NCBI GenBank assembly: GCA_014529385.2
Contig: CM043950.1
Location: forward strand, 76,237,435 to 76,301,434
Origin: Adiantum capillus-veneris
Lineage: Eukaryota; Streptophyta; Polypodiopsida; Polypodiales; Pteridaceae
Reading direction: 5' to 3'
DNA length: 64,000 nucleotides
Below are positions 55,311 through 64,000 of this stretch, piece by piece. The position numbers and the translations under genes are program-made. Position 1 is the first letter of the stretch. Every line of letters starts with the position of its first letter. The notes beneath the pieces were generated by a model that saw only the letters and a list, made by a program, of their open reading frames with translations, had not been told where the DNA came from and did no database searches.

Positions 55311-55964
55311 AAAACATCCATGAAGAAATAAATATCTCAAACATAACAAAATATCATGAAACAAGATAATAAAACAATATCATGACCATATAAAATGATC
55401 ATCTCAATCATTACAAATCAGCATGAAATAATAGCATGGCATACTGAAGCAAAACCATAGATTAATAATCATTTCAATCACAACAAATTATCATAAAAAT
55501 CATCATTCATCACTCTTTCAATCATAATAAATCATCATGGATTAACACCATGGTATCATGGTACAACACTATATAGCAAAAACAATTTCGATCATAAAAA
55601 ATCATCATGGGATAACACCATGATATTACAAAACGATGCAAAAACCATCACAATGGTCTTATGAAATTATAGTATACAACAAAAAAAACATGGTATTATA
55701 ATATAATGAAAGAATCATTACCATGGTATTACAAGAATTTGACATTATGCAACAAAAACCATCTCAACCATAACTATTCATCTCATAAAACAACACCATG
55801 AGATCATGAGATAAGTGACTCATTATAAAAAATATCTTGATCATAAATGAATCATTATAAAATAATACCACATCATGAAATAAATACATAGAATAATAAA
55901 TATCTCAAACTTAGCAAAATATGATGACATCATTGAAATAATCATCTTTAATCATTACAAATCA
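55311..55964. repeat. ATCATGG-type degenerate array, between DNA-1 and Gypsy-4
   Basis: Runs of AAATCATCATGGATTAACAC and AACCATCTCAATCATAAC-like phrases with no fixed period. It is flanked on both sides by transposon insertions. Confidence 0.75.
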
Positions 55965-55968
55965 ACGT

Positions 55969-56972
55969 TGTCGTGCGATGGCACGTTCATAATGTGAAAT
56001 TAAAGTATCTACCTCACTCTTAATGTTTATGATGTGTGGGACCAAAGGCTACAATGTACATAGTGTGATATATGCTAAAATGAATGTCACGGTTGCAGTC
56101 GTGTGCATACCTTGCCGGGCGAGCGAGGCCCTACACGTGGCACCATGGAATGCTTTTACACATAAATATATGCCTAATTTTCTTTGGGAATGTACAAATG
56201 TCAAGTGTTTCGAAGTGGCACGCTCGTTTTGCCTAGAAAGTTTAATGCGGGCAATCTCGGCCAAAAATAGCAGGTTTCGTGCGCTGGCGTGAAAGACGTA
56301 TCCAAAGTTCTTACCAAGTGGTAAAATGAGGTTCAACATGAAATTTGAGCCCAATGGGATTTTTCCCAGCTCGTTTGGGCTTTTTACGAACAAAAAGTGA
56401 TATTTTTGGGCTAAAAATGGTCAAAAATAGCCTTAAAAATGCTCAAAATAGTTCAAAATGCCACATCAACGACCCTGGCGTTGTTGCTCAAGTTGTGTGG
56501 GAATTTTTAGAGCCAAGAATGAGCTCATTTGGGCACATGAGCAAGGCGATACAACCATTCCTCTACAGGGTGCTAGTGCAGTCCAGTGCTGCTTTCACTA
56601 CATGGTTGAGGCTGTGAGGCCTCCAATTAGGGTTTCCCCTCCTCAAATAACTACTTGGACTTATCCAATGAAGTATTGAAGCTTCCATGAAATGGTGTCG
56701 ATGAAGAATCAAAGCGTAAATTTAGGGTTTTTAACAGGTTGAATGAGCACTGCATCTGTGCAATTGGGAGCGAGGCTACACCTAATCTTCACACACACAA
56801 GAGTTTTGAGTTAGTATTGGTTATTTTTCGAAGTGGAGATTTCATGGCTGGAGTTTTGTTCTTTTTTAGTGTGTTTTTGGCTTCAAATCTTCTACGCCTT
56901 GCTTGATTTTGCTACGAATCCTCACAGTCAGAGGCCCGACGCTTTCCTAGTCGCGCTGCGCACTTCTTGACA
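55969..56972 (+). repeat. Gypsy-4 5' LTR, 1004 bp
   Basis: Starts TGTCGTGCGATGG and ends CTTCTTGACA, with TGTC/GACA inverted ends. Its last 295 bp match 62661-62955. It is followed by TTTTTGGTGAACCTGACGCG, a probable primer binding site (about 56975-56994). Confidence 0.85.
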
Positions 56973-57002
56973 CGTTTTTGGTGAACCTGACGCGAAGTAG
57001 GC

Positions 57003-58276
57003 TTGGGTGAGGGTTCAAAAGCTTCATTGAAGGTCTCAAAAAAATGGTTTAAATCTATGGAGCAACAAGATCAACAAGGGGTTCGGTTTGATCCAGTCAC
57101 AATGCAAATGTTTCAAGCTTTTGCAGTGTTTATGCAGCACCAGCAAGCTGTAGAAAGGAGGGAGCTTTCCTCAACCAAAGCGCTGCAATATGTGGTAAAG
57201 AAAATGGACCAATTCAAAGGTAAAGATGTAACAAAGTATCTTTGTGGATATGTAAAGGAGATGGAGCTTCATCGAGTGCCCGAAGCAGAGATGGTGCAAA
57301 GTTTTGAACTTGCTGTGGTTCCCGAGATCAGAGAGCATGTAAGGGGAATTAGAAATGAGCATGGGGCAACTTGGGAAGCATTCAAATTAGCCTTGAAGGA
57401 AGAGTATTTCATGGAGGACTCCGAAAGGGTAACAAAGAGGACTTTCTTAGAGTGGGTAAAGAGGGGCTCTCACCTACCGAACTACTAAGGGAATTCGAAT
57501 GTCGTTATGATCAACTTTCAAGAACTGAAAAGGCTACTCTAAGCTTGGAGAAGACGGAGATCTTTTTGGAAGCCGCAGGTAAAGAGATTCAAGAGAAGTT
57601 AGAGCTACTACTTGAGGATAAGGATGCAGAATAGGGTTTGAAGACTGATTGGAATGAGGTCGAAGATGCCATTTCACTGCTAGCTAAGCGACAACGACGA
57701 AGAGATAAGATGATAGTCAACCCTACTCAATCCTCAAGTGTTCTCGAGAGTCCTTTAAAGCCTGTGATTGTGGTTCCAAAGAGTGAAAAATCTATCCTAG
57801 ATGATATTGTCAAAGGAATGCAAGAGCTCAAGTTAAAGCTTACAAGGCTAGAAGAAAAGGGGCAACCATCAGGTCAATCTACAGGGAAACGACCGCAAAC
57901 CAGAGAAGTCTTTGTCAATAGATGCATATGGTGTGATACTATTGACCATGGAAGGAGGGATTGTGAAAGTTTTAAAGATGCTTTGACAAAGGAGCTCGTT
58001 TTCTTTAAAGATGGAAAAATTCACTTAAGTGAAACAGGTAAGCTCTTGGGAACAAACTTTGGCAAAGGAGGGATGAAGAAACTAGTTGAGGACATGGCTA
58101 CTAGCCATGCCATCTCAATGGTTGAGGCAGCCGCCTATGGGTTGAAGGTGGATCCTATTAAGAAAAAAGGACCAGTAAAGGTTGGAGAAGAGGAATCTAA
58201 TGGTATTGGAGAGCTATGGCCATGCGCTATAGAGTCTGCTATGAAGGGTAAAATGACTATAAAGGTTTTACACTAA
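57003..58276 (+). pseudogene. Gypsy-4 gag
   Basis: Frame 57003-57488 reads VKKMDQFKGKDVTKYLCGYV and VRGIRNEHGATWEAFKLALK, a Gag helical domain. A frameshift near 57400-57480 moves the reading to frame 57371-57634 (LSRTEKATLSLEKTEIFL), then TAG at 57632 and continuation to 58276. The zinc knuckle is CIWCDTIDHGRRDC (C-x2-C-x4-H-x4-C) near 57930. The next segment (GKLLGTNFGKGGMKKLVEDM) precedes protease. One frameshift and one amber codon disable it. Confidence 0.75.
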
Positions 58277-58456
58277 GCTAGAGATTGCATTCGGCTTGAA
58301 ACAGGTTGGAATGACCCTATGGACTCTTTGTCAGTGCATGCATATATTTCCAAATGTCAAGCAAATTAGGCCATTGTTGAAGAGAAACGTAGGAACGAGA
58401 ATGGGGATGAAGGGCCTTCAAAGAAGGCAACGAGGAGTGGAGGTAGAAATGACATA

Positions 58457-59389
58457 GTGCCTCCTAGATCAGCTTCCCTGCAACAGATGCCTATCCCCGA
58501 AGTGCCTATGCAAGAGGCCTCTAAAGACAAGAAGAAGGATGCAACAAAATCCAAAGCAAAGGTTCAGGCCTACAAACTCCAATCCGATATAGAGGCAGCA
58601 ACAAATCTCAAAAAGGTTTTGGAAGAGAGGATTGTAAACAGTAAGGTGGAATTTACCTTGGGTGAGGTCCTTGGTATAGCAAAGCTGGAATTCCATGAAG
58701 AAATAATTGATATCATAAAGAGGAAGCGGCAGTCTCTTACTGAATCTATCCATGTACAGGGTGAAGAAGAGACTTTAAATGCACAGGGTGTACAGGTCTA
58801 TGGCAAACAAGGTGATGAAACTATTGTTGGATGCTACAAGTCTAGGGGAGGAGTAAAACACGTTCGCTTCTTGGATGATGAAGATGAAGTGGAGACCACT
58901 CACAAGAGCTACTACTTGAATAGTCACTGGGCAAGATCAACTACTGAGATGATGGTAAAAGTGGGAGACTTGGAAGAGCCATACATTGTGTTGATAGATC
59001 ATGGGTCAGAAATTAGCCTCATGTCAAAGAGTCTTTATCAAAAAGGAAAATGGCTAATTGATATAAATCATGGATGGATGATTCGTGCAGCAAAAAACTC
59101 ATCAAGGGAGCTGTACGTAGCTTTTCCAAATGTTAAGGTGACTATAGGGGATGTGAAAGATGACCAGAATTTCTCTGTACAAGAGATGTCTACATATCCT
59201 CTTATCCTTGGGCAGCCATACATCACTGCTACTCGCATGGAAACGAAGGTAATGGATGATGGGTCAGCTTATGCAAGAATAAGGAGCAGGGATGGGAAGC
59301 ATACAGTACAATTCCTTACTGTTTGTGTGGACCATGAAAGGAACTGTGAAAGTCTTAGAGAGCAACCCTTGCCAAAGACGAACAAATAA
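58457..59389 (+). pseudogene. Gypsy-4 aspartic protease region
   Basis: A 310-codon open frame with YIVLIDHGSEISLMSKSLY, where D181-H-G occupies the retropepsin D-S/T-G position. STYPLILGQPYITATRMETK follows as the second half. The N-terminal part is a charged linker (KDKKKDATKSKAKVQAYK). The frame is the same as the 3' part of gag, separated only by stops at 58274 and 58367, so gag and protease were one frame. The His in D-H-G is unusual. Confidence 0.75.
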
Positions 59390-59808
59390 TTCAAGGACTA
59401 CAGGGATATGATGGGTTTTGGCCATGTACCATTGTAGAGCGGGATTGCAATGGTACAAGAAGAGAAAGGTTCTCGCATGTTATATATGCAAAGGATACAT
59501 TTTCTACAGGTTTTGTAGGATTATCATACTATAGATCTATTGCTTTTACAAAGTGTGAGGACTTAAAGCGGGGTGAACGACAACATGTAAATAGTGTACA
59601 AAGGCGTTTGAAGATGAATGGTTTGCTAGAAGATGAATAATGTATTGCAGGTGTGTTTGATGAGTTTTCTTTTGTGGATACTATGCAAGATTTGGAGTCT
59701 TTAATGGATTGCAATTTTCATATGGTAAGTGAGGTTGTGAAAGTATGCTCAATAGAAATGTATAAGGCCATTTAGGATTTCAAAAATACTCAAAGTACTG
59801 TTGTACGA

Positions 59809-61224
59809 TTGGAGACTAAGTATAAGTCCGTGGCAAAGAAAGTGAAACCAGTGGCATTACCTCTATCAAAAGACTGCACAAATAATATGGAACAAGCTGC
59901 TTTGCTACCTAGCCTTCGTGACCCAAGCAAGATTGGACACAAGTTCACAAAGGATTATTTGAGAGAGTTAAAGGTTGGCTGCGAGGACAGTTTGACAAAA
60001 GATGAAAAGATATGCTTTGAAGACATGCTTGCCAAACACGGAAAAGCTTTTGCATTTGAGCCTTATGAGATAGGGTGTGTTGATCCATCCATTGTTGCTC
60101 CTATGGTGATCTTCACTATCCCTCATGTACCTTGGAACTTGAGACCTATTCCTGTTCCAAAGGCTCATTTGCCAAAACTCATTGAGTTGCTTAATGAAAA
60201 GATCAAGATGGGTATCTTGGAGCCTTCTTGTGCTCCATATTCAAACAGGTGGTTCACTATTTCGAAGAAAAATGATTCTTTACGCTTTATTCAGGATATG
60301 CAACCTGTAAATAAGGTGACAATCAGAAATGTGGGTATAAGGCCAATTGTTGATGAGTTTGCAGAGGCATTTGCAGGGAGGGAAATATATTCTATGGGAG
60401 ATTTGTACTCAGGGTATGATCAGTTCCAACTAGAAATGGAAAGCAGGGACTTGACTACCATGAGGACACCCTTGGGTTGAGTAAGGATGTGCACCTTACC
60501 TCAGGGGGCAACTAATTCAGTTGCACATATGATGAATGGTATGAACAAAGTCCTACGTGACTTCATACCTCAAACTACAATGCATTTCCTTGATGATGTG
60601 CCAATCAAAGGATGTGATGTAAGTGATAAAGATGTGGCTCTAGACTCGAGGGGGTGCGGAAAATATGTGGCAACCCATATCAATGATTGTGATAATATCT
60701 TGTCAAGGTTGGAATAGGTGAACCTTACCTTGTCTTGCCAAAAGTCAGTGTTTGGTGTGAATGAAGTTCTTATTGTGGGACATATGTGCGGGCCATATGG
60801 TAGAAGGCCTTGTCCTGCAAAGATTGATGTAATCCAGAGAATGAAAGAGAAATGTATAAACGTCACTGAGGTTCAAAGGTTCTTGGGTGCATGCATGTTT
60901 TATGTTATCTGGATTCCGCATTATGCACATGTAGCAGAGCCTTTGTATCAGCTTTTGAGAAAGAACAAAAAATTTCAATGGGAAAAAATGCATACCCATG
61001 CCATGAGGAAATTAAAGAAGTTGTTGCTTATGTCTCCAACTTTGAGAAAAGCAAACTATGAATGTGGAAGATATGTAATTGTGACAGTGGATACTAGCCC
61101 CACAGGAATTGGATGGGCGATTGGGCAAGATGATAATGATGGCAAGAGATGTATGGTGAGGTTTGGAGCAAAAGTCCTAAGTGCTCGTCAACGCAACTAT
61201 CCACAGGTAAAAACAGATATGTAA
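59809..61224 (+). pseudogene. Gypsy-4 reverse transcriptase and RNase H start
   Basis: One reading frame spans three open stretches separated by TGA (60478-60480) and TAG (60715-60717). Motifs are LRPIPVPKAHLPKLIELLNE, ILEPSCAPYSNRWFTISKK, MCTLPQGATNS, HFLDDV (YMDD-equivalent, both Asp present, 60592-60597) and RFLGACMFYVIWIPHYAHV. It ends in RNase H text TVDTSPTGIGWAIGQDDNDG and is cut by the 155-bp duplication. Confidence 0.8.
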
Positions 61225-61370
61225 GATATGTAATTGTGATAGTGGATACTAGCCCCACAGGAATTGGATGGTCGATTGGGCAAGATGATAATGATGGCAA
61301 GCGATATGTGGTGAGGTTTGGAGCAAAAGTCCTAAGTGCTCGTCAACGCAACTATCCACAGGTAAAAACA
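61071..61370 (+). repeat. 155-bp tandem duplication in Gypsy-4 RNase H
   Basis: ATATGTAATTGTGA begins at 61071 and again at 61226, and about 145 bases are repeated with few changes. Since 155 is not a multiple of three, the duplication shifts the frame and creates TAA after KTDM. The second unit reads through into the rest of RNase H. Confidence 0.95.
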
Positions 61371-62327
61371 GAGTTATGGGGAGTAGTCACAGCTTTGAAA
61401 TGTGACAAAGAGTACTTGATAGGAGCAAATGTAATAGTGGAGACTGATTGTCTACCCCTTCTTGGAATGATCACAAGTTGCTCAACTCCTGACATTGCTC
61501 TGTTGAGATGGATTGCCTACATAAAGTCCTTGAACCCAGAATTTAAGCATATTGTAGGGAAAGATAATCTAGTTGCAGATATGCTTTCAAGAGCAAGGTA
61601 TGCAAAAGAAGAAGACATGGTTGTCGAGGGCGATGATGTAGGCACACAGTTCTATAGTATCTCTCATGCCAATGGCGATCGTGTTTGTGTGTCAAATTCA
61701 CTTGAGTCATTTACAGAGGACCTATATCAAGGTGACTGGTTGCTCATTGGTCGCTATCTGAGCATGTTGACAAGGCAAGAAGGGGTGACTAATCAAGAGT
61801 TCAAAAGAATACGGAGAAAGACCTACGGATACTTTTTGAAAGATGGGTACTTATGGAAGCGTCCAAAACAAAGAAATGGAATGCCAATGAGAGTCATGAA
61901 TGATAAGGACGCTCAAAATGAGCTTATGAAAAAGTTTCATGAGAGTCTTTATGCTAGACATAGAGGTGTATGGGCCACCTTTACTAAAATGAAAGAGAGG
62001 TATTGGTGGAAAGGTATGTATAAAGATGTATCTCACTTTGTGGAGTCCTGTGAGACCTGTCAAATGTATTCAAATGTACGTCATCGTGATGGGTTGCACC
62101 CTACTTACCCATTGGCCATGCATTACAAGTGGGTAGTAGATCTGGTTACAATGCCATTGGGCTTATGGCAAATGAGATACATAGTGCTTGCACGAGAAGA
62201 CTTAACCAATCAAGTTGAAGGTCGTGCTCTAAGAACAAAAAGCACAGAAGGGGTATGTAAGTTCCTCTTGGATGATGTAATTAGCCGTTATGGTTGTGTT
62301 GGAAAAACAACAGCCGGACAGGGGTGA
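61149..62327 (+). pseudogene. Gypsy-4 RNase H to integrase
   Basis: A 392-codon open frame from the second duplication unit. RNase H continues with YPQVKTELWGVVTALK and VIVETDCLPLL, then KHIVGKDNLVADMLSRA. The integrase zinc-binding domain follows (HESLYARHRGVWATFTKMKE, then CETCQMYSNVRHRDGLHP). The core starts with WVVDLVTMPLG (first Asp). It ends by frameshift near 62310. Confidence 0.85.
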
Positions 62328-62660
62328 GTTGGATGCTGACAAAGCAAGGGAGTTTTTGTCTAGGTTGGGCATTAAACTTGCTCTCACTACTGCATATAAT
62401 CCTTAGGGAAATGGTAAATCGGAGCGTGGGCATCCTCCTATCATTAAAGATTTAGCTAAGGCCTGCAATGGTAAAATGGGAGAGTGGCCTAAGTTGTTGC
62501 CTTATGCTTTATGGGCTGATCGTACAACTTATAGCTCGGTTACTGGTTATATGCCTTTTGAGTTGATGTATGTTCAGAAACCTATAATTCCAATTGAGGA
62601 TGTAATTCCCACATGGAATGTATTACCTTGGGAAGATGGAATGAGTAGGGAAGCCCTACT
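62328..62660 (+). pseudogene. Gypsy-4 integrase core end, truncated
   Basis: In broken frames one reads LDADKAREFLSRLGIKLALT and TAYNP, then TAG, then GNGKSERGH, which holds the catalytic Glu region. Frame 62476-62673 adds LPYALWADRTTYSSVTGYMP and FELMYVQKP. The text stops at 62660, where LTR sequence begins, so the C-terminal domain is deleted. Confidence 0.8.
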
Positions 62661-62955
62661 GAAGCTTCCATGAAATGGTCACGACGAAGAATCGAAGCAT
62701 AAATTTAGGGTTTTTAACAGGTCGAATGAGCAATGCATTTGTGCAATTGGGAGTGAGGCTACACCTAATCTTCACACACACAAGAGTTTTGAGTTAGTAT
62801 TGGTTCTTTTTCAAAGTGGAGCTTTCATGGCTAGAGTTTTGTTCCTTTTTAGTGTGTTTTTGGCTTCAAATCTTCTGCGCCTTGCTTGATTTTGCTACGA
62901 ATCCTCACAGTCAGAGGCCCGGCGCTTTCCTAGTCGCACTGCGCACATCTTGACA
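62661..62955 (+). repeat. Gypsy-4 3' LTR remnant, 295 bp
   Basis: Matches the last 295 bp of the 5' LTR (56678-56972) from GAAGCTTCCATGAAATGG to TTGACA. It is joined directly to integrase sequence, with no polypurine tract, showing an internal deletion. Confidence 0.9.
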
Positions 62956-62959
62956 ACGT

Positions 62960-64000
62960 GAAACAACCACATGGTATAATATCATAACATCGTGAAAAAA
63001 TCATCATATGGAACAACCACATGATATAATAAATCAACTCTATAGAAAAATAATAATTTTAATAATAACAAGCTATCATGGAATAGCACCATGACTTTGT
63101 AAAAAGCAAGTCCATGGAGTAAGAAACCATCAAGGAATAGCTCCATGGAAAATCTCCATAAGAACAAAAACAATCTTAATCATACTACATTATCATAATA
63201 AATTTTATGATAGTGAATTGAATACAACAAATAACTATAAAGCACTAGTATGATATTATCATAAACAAATTTATAGAATAAAATAAATATAAATCTTGAA
63301 ATGTAAAACATGATCGTGTATCATGGCATCATGCAACAACTCCCTAAGTAGAATAATCGTCTCGATAACAAACGATCAGTACAAACGATCATAATGAAAA
63401 TACATTATGACCTCATAAAATAACTCCATAAGATAATAACAATCTCAATAACAAACGCTCAAAACGAATAACCTTTATTCATAAAAATACATCATGGTGT
63501 CATGAGACATCTTTATGAAATAATAACCATCTCAGTACTAAATTATTAGTACAAATGAATTCTAATCATAAAAATATGTTATGGCATCATAAAATAACTT
63601 CCTGAAATAATAACCATCTCAATAACAAACAATTAGTACAAATGACTACTAATCATGAAAAACATCACGGTCCTATGAAATAACTCCATATAATAATAAC
63701 TATCTCAGTAATGAACAATTAGTATGAATGACTTCTAATCATATAAACACATCATCGACTCATGAAATAACTCTGTGGAGTAATGACAATTTCAATAAAG
63801 AACGACCATTATGAATGACTTCTAATCATAAAAATATATCATGGCATCATGGGACATCTCCATAGAATAATAACTATCTCAATAAAAAATAATTAGTGCG
63901 AGCAATCATACGAGGATTTCAATGATAATAATCATCTCAATAACAAACAATCAATACCAATAAGTATAGAAAAGATTTGTAATATTCATGGGAATACATC
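62960..64000. repeat. ATCATGG-type degenerate array, right end
   Basis: From about 63300 a loose unit of roughly 120-130 bp repeats: ATCATGGCATCATG, AATAATAACCATCTCAATAA, CAAACAATxAGTACAAATGA, CTTCTAATCATAAAAA. It runs beyond the window. No coding sequence. Confidence 0.8.

Larger units (their letters stand above)
55969..62955 (+). mobile_element. Gypsy-4: Ty3/gypsy element with truncated 3' LTR
   Basis: Flanked by ACGT (55965-55968 and 62956-62959) inside the ATCATGG array. The order is 5' LTR, gag with zinc knuckle, protease, RT, RNase H, integrase and a 295-bp remnant of the 3' LTR. The element therefore lost the integrase C-terminus and the first 700 bp or so of its 3' LTR in one deletion. 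The two LTRs differ at roughly 18 of 295 shared positions by eye. Each gene has stops or frameshifts. Confidence 0.85.

Overview
This window is eukaryotic nuclear DNA from a land plant with a large, transposon-rich genome. The evidence is a plant-type Ty1/copia element primed by initiator-tRNA-Met, several plant-type Ty3/gypsy elements, GT-AG introns, long (CT)n/(TA)n/(CA)n microsatellites, and no unbroken run of host genes. The lineage is not determined; a seed-free plant such as a fern is only a guess. I see no tRNA or rRNA gene, CRISPR array or prokaryotic feature. Essentially everything recognisable is mobile DNA, mostly nested and decayed. Element names (Gypsy-1, DNA-1 and so on) are mine.

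Layout, left part (1-14.7 kb): reading the minus strand from high to low coordinates, there is a chain of nested LTR retrotransposons. Gypsy-2 (RT, RNase H, integrase; 11902 down to 9841) is cut in its integrase by Gypsy-1. Gypsy-1 has an 875-bp LTR, a PBS, a leader with a palindromic tandem repeat, then gag, protease and the start of RT (9835 down to 3620). Its RT is in turn cut by the 142-bp LTR and PBS of a copia-like element (3619 down to 3466), followed by about 170-bp tandem repeats, an ATCATGG-type array, and a partial very long LTR (LTR-D, 1-1762). A 551-bp tandem duplication and microsatellites occupy 12.1-13.6 kb.

Middle (14.7-38.6 kb): a nearly intact Ty1/copia element (14919-20477, 192-bp LTRs, 5-bp target duplication, one 1305-codon ORF) sits inside an LTR fragment of the Gypsy-3 family. 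Gypsy-3 itself runs to 38629, with a 2.2-kb 3' LTR and a decayed gag-pol. Its 5' LTR is interrupted by a 2.66-kb solo LTR-D (25358-28016) with TG...CA ends and a target duplication. A small MITE (32341-32578) interrupts its pol gene.

Right (38.6-64 kb): after low-information sequence containing a striking 46-bp-arm hairpin (41396-41494), a degenerate ATCATGG satellite-like array (42.4-43.1, 55.3-56.0 and 63.0-64.0 kb) hosts two insertions. One is an unusual roughly 12-kb DNA transposon (DNA-1, about 43125-55310) with two convergent multi-exon genes. The minus-strand gene encodes a transposase-like protein. The plus-strand gene encodes a coiled-coil/RING-like protein ending in a domain resembling FCP1/NIF HAD phosphatases. 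Its introns are built from palindromic TGCTATATAGCA repeats and one holds a captured Gypsy-3 fragment. The other insertion is Gypsy-4 (55969-62955), with a complete 5' LTR, decayed gag-pol and a truncated 3' LTR.

DNA-1 is the most interesting object: I do not know of a described transposon pairing this transposase type with a RING plus FCP1-like phosphatase gene. Both genes carry stops or frameshifts, so this copy is probably dead. All homology statements come from reading motifs by eye; no database search was run.
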